DNA of 64,000 nt from Geitlerinema sp. BBD 1991-9 (GTDB lineage: Bacteria; Cyanobacteriota; Cyanobacteriia; Cyanobacteriales; Geitlerinemataceae): NCBI GenBank assembly GCA_001657325.1, contig LWRO01000003.1, positions 62,001 through 126,000 on the forward strand, in the 5' to 3' direction. Numbering within the stretch: position 1 is the stretch's first letter; every line of letters starts with the position of its first letter. The translations under genes were made by a program, and so were the position numbers. A model generated the notes under the pieces. The model was not told where the DNA came from. It ran no database searches and was given only the letters and a program-made list of their open reading frames with translations. Below are positions 1-9,163 of the stretch, piece after piece.

Positions 1-2
1 GC

Positions 3-842
3 ATCGCGCACGTCTTATCGATGACGGCGACTCCCATTCCACGAACGTTGGCGTTGACGCTACACGGGGATTTGGATGTCAGTCAAATCGACGAGTTACC
101 CCCCGGACGAAAGCCAATTCAAACGACGGTGTTATCGGGAAAGAACCGTCAGGAGGCTTACGATCTGATTCGGCGGGAGGTGGCGAGTGGCTATCAAGCC
201 TATGTGGTGTTACCGTTGGTGGAAGAGTCGGAAAAACTCGATCTCAAGTCGGCGATCGAGGAATACGAGCGGTTGCAGCAGGTTTTTCCCAACTTTCAGG
301 TGGGACTGTTACACGGTCGCATGACTTCAGCGGAAAAGGAAGCTTCGATCGAGCAGTTTCGCTGCAATCAAACTCAGATTCTCGTTTCGACCACTGTAGT
401 TGAGGTCGGTGTTGACGTTCCGAACGCAACGGTGATGCTCGTGGAAAATGCGGAACGCTTCGGCTTGTCGCAGTTGCACCAGTTGCGAGGTAGAGTGGGA
501 CGCGGAGCCGATCGATCGTATTGTATTTTGATGACTCACGCTAAAGCGTCGGCGGACTCGAAGCAACGGTTAGAAGTTCTCGCGCAATCGCAAGACGGCT
601 TTTTCATCGCAGAGATGGATATGCAACTCCGGGGCCCGGGGGAAGTGTTAGGAACCCGTCAATCGGGATTACCGGATTTCGCACTCGCCAGTTTGGTGGA
701 AGATCGCGAAGTGCTAATTTTAGCCCGAGATGCTGCCGAGCGCGTCATTGCTAAAGATCCCTCGATCGAGCTATTCCCTCGCATGAAGGCAGAGTTAGAA
801 GATCGCTTCGAGCGATTCCTCGGCGGCTCGATCTTACAGTGA
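3..842 (+). CDS. recG: ATP-dependent DNA helicase RecG, C-terminal part (5' end outside window)
   Basis: The reading frame is open from the window edge, so only the C-terminal third is present. RecG remodels stalled replication forks and Holliday junctions. The frame opens with the SF2 motif III signature MTATPIPRTLALT. It then carries the helicase C-terminal domain, with motif V (STTVVEVGVDVP) and motif VI (QLRGRVGRG), and the RecG end region with GPGEVLGTRQSGLPDF. The ATG at 21 is internal, since the preceding codons (IAHVLS) continue the family sequence. It converges on the gene at 891-1904 with 48 bp between the stops. Confidence 0.95.
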   Translation: MAHVLSMTATPIPRTLALTLHGDLDVSQIDELPPGRKPIQTTVLSGKNRQEAYDLIRREVASGYQAYVVLPLVEESEKLDLKSAIEEYERLQQVFPNFQVGLLHGRMTSAEKEASIEQFRCNQTQILVSTTVVEVGVDVPNATVMLVENAERFGLSQLHQLRGRVGRGADRSYCILMTHAKASADSKQRLEVLAQSQDGFFIAEMDMQLRGPGEVLGTRQSGLPDFALASLVEDREVLILARDAAERVIAKDPSIELFPRMKAELEDRFERFLGGSILQ

Positions 843-890
843 AAGAGTGTTGACCGTGTAGAGTGTTTTCAGTTTGCTCTCATCTCTTCA

Positions 891-1904
891 TCACACGCTC
901 GAATCTCCCTGACGCTGCTGCTGTTGGTAACGCTGTCGATCTCGCCGTCGCAAACTATCCGCTTGCATCCGAGCTTGCCAGTCTGGTAAACCTGGGGAAT
1001 TGTTCGGTTGACCGTTTCCCCCCAGATGCGGTTGCGATCGCATTGTATGGTTGACAATTGGTGGCGGCGGACGGTGAACGACCGCTTTTCGGGCTTCTTG
1101 GGGCGTTTCCGGTTGTCGCAGCTCGTTGAGAATATCGATAATGCGTGGGAACAAACGCTGTACCATGTCTCGCTGCTTGCGTTTGATGGGTTGGACGCCA
1201 CCCGCCAGTTGTTGTAAGTAGCTTTGTAATTGTACGATACTGGCTTGCACGCCGTTCAAATCCGTCGCTTCCAGCGGTACGAGACGACCTTTGATGACAG
1301 CGAGTTCGCGATGGAGAAGTGCGATCGCGTTTTCAACTCGTTTGTATTCCGTGGTTTGTTGCGGAGCCGGAAGCTGTTCGTACCAGGTTTTGAGTTGCTC
1401 GATTTGCGCGACGACTTGGCGTTCTCGTTCGTGTTGCTGAGCTACAAAGGACTGCATCCGTTCCACATCCACTCTCAGACTAGCAATGGCCTTGTGCATT
1501 TGTGCCATTTGCTTGGGTTTCGCCTGGTAGCGCATTTCCCGCTGTAGGTGTTCGATTTGCTGAACCGTCATCTGGTGCGCTTGTTCGAGGCTCACCACTT
1601 TTTGCAAAATGGGTTCGAGGTTGACGGGATCGGGAAAGGTTTTCAGACTTTGATGGAGTTGTGAAAGGGAAGTTAAGTATTGTTCCTGTACCTGCTTTTG
1701 GAATCGCTGACGGTTGAGAACGCCGAGTGCCATAGCGATGGTGAGAGGCGTTGCGGCGTACAGCACTTGCTTGGTGATGACGGCGACTCCGACCCCCACA
1801 GCTGAACCGGCGATCGCAATCGTTTCGAGCAATTCTGGGAGACCTTGCCGTTTCCGGGCTTTCCCCGTCTCCGTTGTGCTAGAGGAAGATTTGGGGTTGG
1901 ACAT
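891..1904 (-). CDS. Membrane-anchored coiled-coil protein, unknown function
   Basis: A 337-aa protein not matched to a named family. After about 22 polar residues, two hydrophobic stretches (roughly 24-44 and 48-64) form a likely membrane hairpin. Residues about 70-250 are Gln/Glu/Leu-rich with heptad-like spacing, typical of a long coiled coil. The C-terminal 70 residues are basic, Pro- and Gln-rich and look disordered (RRRDRQRYQQQQRQGDSS). The start is the ATG at 1904. The layout suggests a membrane-tethered structural protein, but no catalytic motif is visible and the function is unknown. Confidence 0.75.
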   Translation of the reverse strand: MSNPKSSSSTTETGKARKRQGLPELLETIAIAGSAVGVGVAVITKQVLYAATPLTIAMALGVLNRQRFQKQVQEQYLTSLSQLHQSLKTFPDPVNLEPILQKVVSLEQAHQMTVQQIEHLQREMRYQAKPKQMAQMHKAIASLRVDVERMQSFVAQQHERERQVVAQIEQLKTWYEQLPAPQQTTEYKRVENAIALLHRELAVIKGRLVPLEATDLNGVQASIVQLQSYLQQLAGGVQPIKRKQRDMVQRLFPRIIDILNELRQPETPQEARKAVVHRPPPPIVNHTMRSQPHLGGNGQPNNSPGLPDWQARMQADSLRRRDRQRYQQQQRQGDSSV

Positions 1905-2435
1905 GGTGGTTTTCCTAAGTCACGATGGCGACGACACAACGGTTGGGGACTCTCGATCTCGAGGGTCGAGCGACTCCAGATTTTTACTCGTAAGTTTAGC
2001 GGATCGATCGAAGGTTCGGCTAGTTAAACGGTGTTAATTTGCTTGTGTCTCTGCTTCGTCTCGTGTCACTCCTGCATGGATTTCGTCGATTTCGACCGAT
2101 CGCTCTATGCTTTCTCGCTCCAAAACTTTACCCCCACCATTCGCTCGATCGATCCAAAAGGCCTCTTGTCAGCGATAACAGTCGATTATATCGATGAGTC
2201 CTGTTAACGAAAACGTATTCCTGTCGTATGGGAACTTGGCGATACTTTTCCCAGACTGTCCCCAGTCTCTAGGCTTTAGATTCAGCTCCTGGCGATAGAC
2301 TTCCACTCACCGCTCGGGGTATTAAAGCTCAGCGAGCGTTGTTCGGTCTCGAGCGTCTCAACCCGTCACTCTAAGTACAGAATAAAAATGCTAAAAACCT
2401 TATAGAGAGGTATAGTGTTGAGAAAATAAGGAGTA

Positions 2436-2468
2436 GACTGCCACTAGGGACGTTCAGTCTTTTCGATC
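2436..2468. repeat. 33-bp direct repeat, copy 1
   Basis: Begins GACTGCCACTAGGGACGTTC and ends TTTTCGATC. It recurs at 2509-2541 with one mismatch (T to C at the tenth base), giving a 40-bp spacer. GACTG and CAGTC inside the repeat are inverted and are followed by TTTT, so each copy could form a weak hairpin. The repeat/spacer sizes resemble a CRISPR unit, but two copies and no cas genes do not make an array. Confidence 0.75.
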
Positions 2469-2508
2469 CTGATACTTGCGTCCATTGCAAGAGGAAAATT
2501 TAGCGAGG

Positions 2509-2541
2509 GACTGCCACCAGGGACGTTCAGTCTTTTCGATC
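2509..2541. repeat. 33-bp direct repeat, copy 2
   Basis: Second copy of the repeat at 2436-2468, 32 of 33 bases identical, start-to-start distance 73 bp. No third copy was found at the next expected position near 2582. Confidence 0.75.
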
Positions 2542-2806
2542 GAAGCTCTTCCCCTACCCGAAACGACGTGTTGGCAGCTCCTGAGACGGTGGGGTTTGTT
2601 GCAACACCATCGATCGAACAGTATTTGAGACTTTTGAATGCTTACAAACCTCTCAGTCTACAGGTATTTATACGCATAAAATACCAGTATAAATACGTTT
2701 ATTTTTATATTGCTATTTCTTGGCTTGAGTATTCTCTTTGGTATCGACATCCCCAATCAACCATGCCATATTGGAGAAAAAAGTCTTTTTTTTATAACAA
2801 AAAATC

Positions 2807-5338
2807 ATGTCAGTAATCCAGAAGAATGGAATGCACGAGATTTTTAAAGATCTGCAAAGTGCCTCAAAGCGATTGCTATTTGCTGTCGTCGTTTGGAGTC
2901 TCCAAATATCATCACTCAACTTTCTATCTTCAAAGCCCGCCTTTTCTCAAATCGTCCCCGATCGTACCCTCTCCATCCCATCACAGGTAGCAGCAGAAGA
3001 AAACACTTACACGATTGAAGGTGGAACGGCCGCAGGAAACAACCTTTTTCACTCCTTTGAAAGCTTTTCCGTCCCCACGGGAACGGAAGCCTTTTTTAAC
3101 AACGCTACAACCGTTGAAAACATCCTGACCCGTGTCACAGGAAACAACATTTCCAACATTGACGGACGGATTCGAGCTAATGGAATCGCGAATCTATTTC
3201 TGCTCAATCCCAATGGCTTGATTTTCGGACCCAACGCCCAGTTAGATGTGGGAGGATCGTTTTTCGCGACGACCGCAAACAGCATTGTTTTTGACAATGG
3301 TTTGGAATTCAGCGCGACGACCCCTGAAGCGCAACCGCTACTTCTTGTAAGCGTCCCCACTGGCTTGCAATTCAACGGGCAGGGCGGAGAAATTCGAGTT
3401 CGCGGCGAAGGACATAGCTTCACAGCTTTCGATCCGCTGTTTTCGCCAATTTTCCGAAATAACGACGCTAGGGGCTTGCAAGTCAACCCCGGTCGTACAC
3501 TTGCATTCGTGGGTGGCGACATAACCTTAGACGGCGCAATGCTGACGGCGGAAGGAGGACGCATTGAGTTGGGGGGAGTTGAAGAAGGATTCGTTCGTTC
3601 GATTTCTCCAGTTTCTCCCGAAAGCCAACAGTGGCGTTTTAACTACGATGGCGTGTCTAGTTTTCGAGACGTTCATCTCGTGCGACAAGCGGCCGTCGAT
3701 GTCAGTGGAGTCAGTGTCGGTTCGATGCAGCTCGTGGGTCGGCAGGTTGCGCTGAGCGATGGGTCGATGGCCTTGCTGCAAAACCAAGGCACTCAAACGT
3801 TCGGTTTGTTGCGAGTGCAGGCTTCTGAGTCGTTGACCTTAACGGGAATGAATCCCGACGGCTCGATCGCGACGAGCTTGCGTCAGGCAACGATTGGCTT
3901 GGGAAGTGCTGGCGATATGGACATTGCGACTCGACGGTTAGCGATTCGCGAGGGCGCACAAATTGTGAATCGGACTCAAGACATGGGAAATGCTGGCGAT
4001 ATCGACATTCGAGCTTCTGAATCGATCGAACTAACTGGCGCTTCACCCAGAAACCCCATAGCACGTAATCTCATAGCAAATGCCAGCTTCGGGATGGGCT
4101 TAACTGGTGACCTTATCGTGTCAACCCACGATTTGAGCGTTCGTGGGGGAGGAAACTTAGCAACCGTAACGTTTGGGGCGGGTTCAGCTGGCAACATCTT
4201 CGTAACGGCTACTGAAGTCGTCGAGGTTATTGGAGTCGAACCCCGAATTCTTGCGCCGAGCATTCTCGGCTCTGCTTCTTTCAGTATGGGAAATGCAGGT
4301 AGTGGGATTGTTAATACCTCGAGAGTCATTGTTCGAGATGGAGGACGACTCGCTGCTGTTACTTTTGCAAGTGGTAATGGCGGTAGGCTTGTCGTAAACG
4401 CGAGTGAGTTTGTCGAAATTAGCGGAACTGTTCCGGGATCGATTAATGCCAGCTCGATCGATGCGAGTGCCAATCGGGTTGAGGAGGTTACACAGCAAAT
4501 TTTTAGAGTCTCTTCTGTGCCTTCTGGTTCTCCGGGAGATTTGGAAATCAACACCCCCCAGCTCAACATCACAGAGGGAGGGTTAGTTACCGTTCGCAAC
4601 AGTGGAACGGGACGTGCAGGAAGATTACAGGTGAACGCCGAAGCAGTTTTGCTCGACGATCGAGGAGGCATTACCGCTTCGACGCAATCGGGGGAAGGCG
4701 GCAACGTTACGCTTCGTGTAGACGACTCGTTGCAACTGCGCCATGCCAGCCAAATTACAGCGGAAGCCGGGGGGATTGGTAACGGTGGCAATTTGGCGAT
4801 CTCCGCTGACACGATCGTACTGCTCGAAGGCAGCACGATCGACGCCAATGCCTTTCAAGGACAGGGAGGCAACATTCAAATCGAGACCCAAGGTCTGTTG
4901 CTATCCCCAGATAGTCGCATTAGCGCCAGTTCCCAACTCGGGGTTGACGGTCTCGTCACGATCGCACAACCGGAAATCGAGACCCGCTCGGCGTTGGTAC
5001 AGTTGAGTAGCGATCCCCTCGATGCGACGACTCAGATCGTCTCGGCTTGTTCGGTCGCTGAGGAGAACACCTTTATCGTGACGGGGAACGGGGGTTTACC
5101 GCCCGATCCGACAGACGTTTTGAGGGGTCAAGATGTTTGGGTCGATACGCGATTGCCCGATTTTGTCGAAGCGAGTCCACTTCGACAAGTGGACTCTCAC
5201 GAAGAAGAAGGCAGCTCGATCGAGCTGCCTCTCGTCGAAGCGACCGGTTGGCAGCATCGCGAGGATGGAACAGTGGAGTTAGTTGCTACACCACAAGTAC
5301 GAGTCGGAAACCGTTGGCGGGGCAATTGTCGTGACTGA
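2807..5338 (+). CDS. Filamentous haemagglutinin N-terminal domain protein (TpsA-like exoprotein)
   Basis: An 843-aa secreted protein. A signal peptide covers about residues 20-46 (hydrophobic stretch then KPAFSQ). The haemagglutination-activity (TPS) domain follows at about 50-190, with the family motifs INGRIRANG-like DGRIRANG and NLFLLNPNGLIFGPNA. The rest is Gly/Ser/Thr-rich repeats expected to fold as a right-handed beta-helix, and a cyanobacterial-type C-terminus containing SACSVAEENTFIVTGNGGLP and a final Cys. Such proteins cross the outer membrane through a TpsB partner, but none is encoded here. The ATG at 2831 is an alternative start. Confidence 0.88.
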   Translation: MSVIQKNGMHEIFKDLQSASKRLLFAVVVWSLQISSLNFLSSKPAFSQIVPDRTLSIPSQVAAEENTYTIEGGTAAGNNLFHSFESFSVPTGTEAFFNNATTVENILTRVTGNNISNIDGRIRANGIANLFLLNPNGLIFGPNAQLDVGGSFFATTANSIVFDNGLEFSATTPEAQPLLLVSVPTGLQFNGQGGEIRVRGEGHSFTAFDPLFSPIFRNNDARGLQVNPGRTLAFVGGDITLDGAMLTAEGGRIELGGVEEGFVRSISPVSPESQQWRFNYDGVSSFRDVHLVRQAAVDVSGVSVGSMQLVGRQVALSDGSMALLQNQGTQTFGLLRVQASESLTLTGMNPDGSIATSLRQATIGLGSAGDMDIATRRLAIREGAQIVNRTQDMGNAGDIDIRASESIELTGASPRNPIARNLIANASFGMGLTGDLIVSTHDLSVRGGGNLATVTFGAGSAGNIFVTATEVVEVIGVEPRILAPSILGSASFSMGNAGSGIVNTSRVIVRDGGRLAAVTFASGNGGRLVVNASEFVEISGTVPGSINASSIDASANRVEEVTQQIFRVSSVPSGSPGDLEINTPQLNITEGGLVTVRNSGTGRAGRLQVNAEAVLLDDRGGITASTQSGEGGNVTLRVDDSLQLRHASQITAEAGGIGNGGNLAISADTIVLLEGSTIDANAFQGQGGNIQIETQGLLLSPDSRISASSQLGVDGLVTIAQPEIETRSALVQLSSDPLDATTQIVSACSVAEENTFIVTGNGGLPPDPTDVLRGQDVWVDTRLPDFVEASPLRQVDSHEEEGSSIELPLVEATGWQHREDGTVELVATPQVRVGNRWRGNCRD
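5173..5229. repeat. Two adjacent palindromes inside the haemagglutinin-like coding sequence
   Basis: Positions 5173-5196 are a perfect 10-bp stem (GAGTCCACTT / AAGTGGACTC) with loop CGAC. Positions 5210-5229 are a perfect 20-bp palindrome centred on TCGA (GGCAGCTCGA then its complement). Both lie in frame near the 3' end of the gene and add a poorly conserved acidic segment (DSHEEEGSS), as if small palindromic repeats had inserted into the coding region. Confidence 0.7.
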
Positions 5339-5437
5339 ATGTCCTGCTGGGAAAGGTCTGGAGGAGATTGTTTTGTCCTGACCTCGCAACTTTCGAGGTT
5401 GTGTTACTCGAAGCTAGCGTTCGTTCTTGACAGCTTG

Positions 5438-5643
5438 TATAGCAGGCCTATTTGAGTTGTGAACAGATTTGCAGGCTAGAATCCTTACGTCACAAAGGTT
5501 TAATTCTTCTAGGATTTCATAAATCAGTTAGACCATTTCTCAATAATCCTGCTCGAGATCTTCGGCTGAACTGGGGCGAACACCGTTCGCCCCTACAGAC
5601 ATCTATGGCATGAATTTTTAAAAATGGTATTAGACCTGCTATA
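5438..5643. mobile_element. MITE-like element with TATAGCAGG termini
   Basis: The 327-bp gap between the haemagglutinin-like gene and aroQ contains a roughly 206-bp element. Its ends are inverted: TATAGCAGGCCTA at 5438-5450 and TAGACCTGCTATA at 5631-5643 (12 of 13 match). Inside, at 5573-5593, is a GGGGCGAAC-acc-GTTCGCCCC hairpin of a kind commonly scattered in cyanobacterial genomes. TA-bounded TATAGCAG ends resemble non-autonomous IS630/Tc1-type elements. No transposase is present and no clear longer target duplication is visible. Confidence 0.55.
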
Positions 5644-5665
5644 GCGAATTGTTTAAAGCGCTATT

Positions 5666-6166
5666 CTAGATTGACTCGGGTGACTCTTGTAGGTGAGGTG
5701 GGCGACGTCCGCGTAAATGATGGACGAGGGCGTGCAATCCCAAAACATAACTGTAATAGCCAAACCCGCTAATCTGACCGACCGCAATCGGCGCGATATA
5801 AGAGTGATGGCGAAACGGTTCTCGCTGGTGAATATTACTTAGATGCACCTCAACCGCTGGCAGATCGACAGCGGCGATCGCATCTCGAATGGCAACGCTC
5901 GTATGAGTGTACGCAGCCGGATTAATCAGTAACCCGTTGTACTGACCCCAGGCTTGTTGGATCGCATCGACGAGTGCGCCTTCATGATTAGACTGAAAGC
6001 ACGAAGCTTTAACGTGTAAAGTTCGTGCTTCTCGATCGATCAGTCGATCGATTTCGTCAAGCGTCACCGAGCCATAAACGCCCGGTTCTCGCTGACCGAG
6101 TAGATTTAAATTCGGCCCGTGCAGAACAAGCACGCTAAACCAGCCTGCCGATGTGGAGGACACCAA
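5666..6166 (-). CDS. aroQ: 3-dehydroquinate dehydratase, type II
   Basis: AroQ converts 3-dehydroquinate to 3-dehydroshikimate in the cytosolic shikimate pathway. The roughly 150-residue type II core is complete. It has the N-terminal [18 protein letters not shown] with the catalytic Tyr loop, [49 protein letters not shown] and the SGFGYYSY end. A short basic tail follows. The start is uncertain: TTG at 6166 or GTG at 6163 are the options. A 45-residue ORF ends 4 bp upstream, suggesting co-transcription. Confidence 0.95.
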   Translation of the reverse strand: MVSSTSAGWFSVLVLHGPNLNLLGQREPGVYGSVTLDEIDRLIDREARTLHVKASCFQSNHEGALVDAIQQAWGQYNGLLINPAAYTHTSVAIRDAIAAVDLPAVEVHLSNIHQREPFRHHSYIAPIAVGQISGFGYYSYVLGLHALVHHLRGRRPPHLQESPESI

Positions 6167-6170
6167 TAGA

Positions 6171-6308
6171 CTACCGAGGAATTCGGCGATCGTCGACAGG
6201 GATCGGAATTGGCTCGGGTTCGGGCTGCACGTCAGGACCGAGTAAAATATCGATTAGCTTACGCGCCCAATCTCGCACCTTTTCCAATACCTTATCAATG
6301 TAGTCCAT
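6171..6308 (-). CDS. Small charged protein (45 aa) directly upstream of aroQ
   Basis: ATG at 6308, TAG at 6173-6171. The product is an amphipathic, charged N-terminal helix ([20 protein letters not shown]) followed by a Pro/Glu tail ([16 protein letters not shown]). The aroQ start lies 4 bp beyond its stop. The composition is protein-like rather than random, and I have the impression of similar short proteins in other cyanobacteria, which cannot be verified here. The helix could bind a membrane or a partner protein. Function unknown. Confidence 0.7.
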   Translation of the reverse strand: MDYIDKVLEKVRDWARKLIDILLGPDVQPEPEPIPIPVDDRRIPR

Positions 6309-6505
6309 TAATCAGATAGCTCCTTCAGTGCGGTCTGACAATCTCGCTGAGCCAATATCGAGGTAGCTCTAACAAAGATTCGTTCTGTTCCTATCATAGC
6401 GAAATCATCTCGTCAGATCAAAGTGGCTAGACGTTCGGGATCGCTTGTGACGTAGCCTTTACCAAGAGATTCGATCGAACGATGTAATTTCAACTTAACT
6501 TAAGT

Positions 6506-9163
6506 TTACCATTGCGGCCGTCTTGCGAGTAGCTGAGCAGCCGAAGAAGCGGGTAGCGGTTTGGCAAACCAATAGCCCTGCCCGTAATCGCATCCGATTT
6601 CACGCAAGTGCGCCAGTTGCTCGGGAGTTTCGATCCCTTCAGCAATCGTATCCATGCCCAACGTATGCGCTAGCGAAACAATGGTACGAACAATTTCTCG
6701 ATTTTCCCGCGTTTGCTCCATCTGTTGCACGAAGGATCGATCGACTTTAAGGGTATCGATCGGAAAACGATTGAGGTAACTCAACGACGAATACCCCGTG
6801 CCAAAATCGTCGATGCTTAACCTCACGTTCAGCGCTTTCAAGCGTTGCAGCACGGCCAACATGCTTTCCACATCGTCCATGACGACGCTTTCCGTAATTT
6901 CCAATTTCAAACAGCGAGGATTCAAGCGAGTTCGCGAGAGGATTTGCGCCACCCGATCGAACAAATCCGGCGATTGCAACTGCTTCGCCGACAAATTAAC
7001 GCTCACCATCGTGCGATAGCGACTGGGAAACTGTCGCTGCCACAGCCGGGTTTGAGCGCAGGCCCGTTCGAGAACCCAGGCTCCCAACGGAACGATCGAT
7101 CCCATTTCTTCCATCACGGGAATAAACTGTCCTGGCGACACGAAGCCGCGATTGGGATGTTGCCAGCGAACCAAGGCTTCAAAACCGGCAATTCGTCCCG
7201 AAGATAGGCGAACGAGGGGCTGATAATAAACGCGAAACTCCTCACCCAATTCCGAATGAGGCATATTTGAATCTTCCTTCGCATTCCAATCGAGTTGTTC
7301 GATGGGCGTCGAGAAAACCTGAGAGTGCGTCATGGACTGCCGCAGATCGATCTCCAGTTGAAACCGGGCAATGGACTGATTCTGAAAACTGGGATCGAAC
7401 ACCTCGGGATACGGTTTTTTTAGAGCTTTCGCGCGGTACATTGCCGTATGCGCGTCTTCGATGGGGTCGCGTTCGTCCCCAGTGGTTCCCAAAGCAACAC
7501 CAATACTCGCCGTTACAAAGACGGGCTGTCCGTTCGTGAGAACGAAGGGGCGTTTGAGCTTGCGGCGTACCTGCAACGCGACCTCCATGAGATCGTCGAG
7601 ATCGCTCGTATTGTCGAGTACCATCACGAACTCGTCAGATCCCACCCGTGCCAAAAAATCCTTAGCCGACAGACAAGTTTTCAAGCGTTCGGCAACTTCC
7701 ACCAACATACAATCGCCGATGGTACGTCCCAAACAATCGTTGATCGCCTTAAATCGATCGAGATCGAGGTAAATTGCACCGACACCCCGTTTCCCGAAGC
7801 CGTAACGCTTTCGTAACAGGCGCAGTTGATTGAGCAAGAGCGTTCGGTTGGGCAATCTCGTCAGTCGATCGTGGAGGGCATCGTCGAGCAATCGGTACAC
7901 GATTGTGGACGCAATTCCAGCCAGAAACCCTGTCCGAACCCAAACCACAGGAAGCCAAACCGAGGCAGCGAACGCACCAATTTCCAACAACCACAGTCCC
8001 CCCAGCGTGAGGAGGGTGAAACCGCCGAGATATACCGGCCGGCGAACGCGCCAGGCCAGCAAGGTGCCGATCGAAATCCACAGCCAAACCCAAATCGCCT
8101 CCAGCCAATCGGGAGCGTACCACCACGGCGCTCGATCGCCCAAGGCAATCGAGATCGATTGTTGAACCATCCGAGCGTGGAGTTCGACGCCGGACATTTT
8201 GACGAGTTGACTTTCCGTTTCCACGGCACTAAACGGTGTGACGAACAGATCGCGCAAGCTCGGGGCAACGGAGCCAATGAGGACGACGCGATCGCGAATC
8301 CATTGCGGGTCGAACTGCTCGTTTAACACCTCGTCGATCGAAATCGTTCGCAGCTGCTTCGGCTGTTGTCGGTAGTCCAACAGGATTTGATAGCCCGCAC
8401 TGTCGAGATAGCGGTAGCCTCCGGCCGTCGAGTTCAAGGGACTGAGTGTTGTCTCGCCCAGACGCATGAAATCGGGGTTTTGAGGGTCGGGTTTCGGCTC
8501 GATACCGGACTTTTGGAGGTAGAGGAGGGCCAAACGGATCGCAAACGAAAAGATCACCTCGCCATCGGGGGTGGTCGCGAATAACACCTGGCGGCGGACG
8601 ACATCGTCTCGATCGAGGGGAATATCGTTAAATCCAATCTGCTCGGCGGGAACGTTGGCAGGAGGAGGTGTACCGCCACGGCTCGGACTCTCAATACTGC
8701 GAATGACGATCGCGTTTGGAGCAGCGAGTTGCTGTTGGAGTTCTTCGCGACCTTCGCGGACGGTCACGTTTCGATACACGTCCAGCCCGATGGCGCGGGG
8801 ACTGTGGCGCTGGAGAATTTCAAAGACTCGAGCGAGAACGGCATCGGATAGCGGCCATTGATATTCGCTTAAGTCAGATTCCGTGACGGCAACAATGACA
8901 GGCATCGAGCTGGGTGAGGACGCACGGGTTCGACGCATGGCTCGATCGAATGCAGCCAGTTCTGCTCCCTCGAAGCCACCCAGTGTTTGTGCGACAAACA
9001 TCAATGCCGTTACAGCGACATGAACGCCGATAATTGGATGCTTAAATTTTTGAAGGGGTCGTTCGAGCGCCGCTACCCAAGGTCGTGCTTTTACCACTCC
9101 CGCTCGAGCATAGCGAACCGCCACTAACCACACCGTTTGAAACCGATCCCGCGATCTAGCCAT
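6506..9163 (-). CDS. CHASE2 sensor with GGDEF and EAL domains (cyclic-di-GMP signalling)
   Basis: An 885-aa membrane protein. An N-terminal TM helix (about 42-62) leads into an extracytoplasmic CHASE2 domain (about 70-340, with IGLDVYRNVTVREG and DRVVLIGSVAPSLRDLF). Several TM helices (about 350-430) follow, then GGDEF (about 435-600) and EAL (about 630-880). The GGDEF signature reads GSDEF, so cyclase activity may be altered. The EAL domain looks intact, with FEALVRW, TESVVMDD, DDFGTGYSSLSYL and a KVDRSFV segment. The likely role is turning c-di-GMP over in response to an external signal. The ligand is unknown. Confidence 0.93.
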   Translation of the reverse strand: MARSRDRFQTVWLVAVRYARAGVVKARPWVAALERPLQKFKHPIIGVHVAVTALMFVAQTLGGFEGAELAAFDRAMRRTRASSPSSMPVIVAVTESDLSEYQWPLSDAVLARVFEILQRHSPRAIGLDVYRNVTVREGREELQQQLAAPNAIVIRSIESPSRGGTPPPANVPAEQIGFNDIPLDRDDVVRRQVLFATTPDGEVIFSFAIRLALLYLQKSGIEPKPDPQNPDFMRLGETTLSPLNSTAGGYRYLDSAGYQILLDYRQQPKQLRTISIDEVLNEQFDPQWIRDRVVLIGSVAPSLRDLFVTPFSAVETESQLVKMSGVELHARMVQQSISIALGDRAPWWYAPDWLEAIWVWLWISIGTLLAWRVRRPVYLGGFTLLTLGGLWLLEIGAFAASVWLPVVWVRTGFLAGIASTIVYRLLDDALHDRLTRLPNRTLLLNQLRLLRKRYGFGKRGVGAIYLDLDRFKAINDCLGRTIGDCMLVEVAERLKTCLSAKDFLARVGSDEFVMVLDNTSDLDDLMEVALQVRRKLKRPFVLTNGQPVFVTASIGVALGTTGDERDPIEDAHTAMYRAKALKKPYPEVFDPSFQNQSIARFQLEIDLRQSMTHSQVFSTPIEQLDWNAKEDSNMPHSELGEEFRVYYQPLVRLSSGRIAGFEALVRWQHPNRGFVSPGQFIPVMEEMGSIVPLGAWVLERACAQTRLWQRQFPSRYRTMVSVNLSAKQLQSPDLFDRVAQILSRTRLNPRCLKLEITESVVMDDVESMLAVLQRLKALNVRLSIDDFGTGYSSLSYLNRFPIDTLKVDRSFVQQMEQTRENREIVRTIVSLAHTLGMDTIAEGIETPEQLAHLREIGCDYGQGYWFAKPLPASSAAQLLARRPQW

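Larger units (their letters stand above)
1905..2806. other. Long intergenic region with a two-copy direct repeat
   Basis: About 900 bp without a convincing gene. The 3' part (2640-2806) is strongly AT-rich and leads into the haemagglutinin-like gene, so it probably holds that gene's promoter. The middle carries two 33-bp direct repeats, listed separately. An 82-codon ORF at 2568-2816 has random-looking composition and is not called. Confidence 0.6.

Noticed and set aside
2568-2816. 82-codon plus-strand ORF before the haemagglutinin-like gene
   Set aside because: Random-looking composition in an AT-rich spacer, no ribosome-binding site, overlaps the next gene's start.
3976-4848. 290-codon minus-strand ORF
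   Set aside because: Lies wholly antisense to the haemagglutinin-like gene; the Ser/Pro-rich product mirrors its Gly/Thr-rich repeats.
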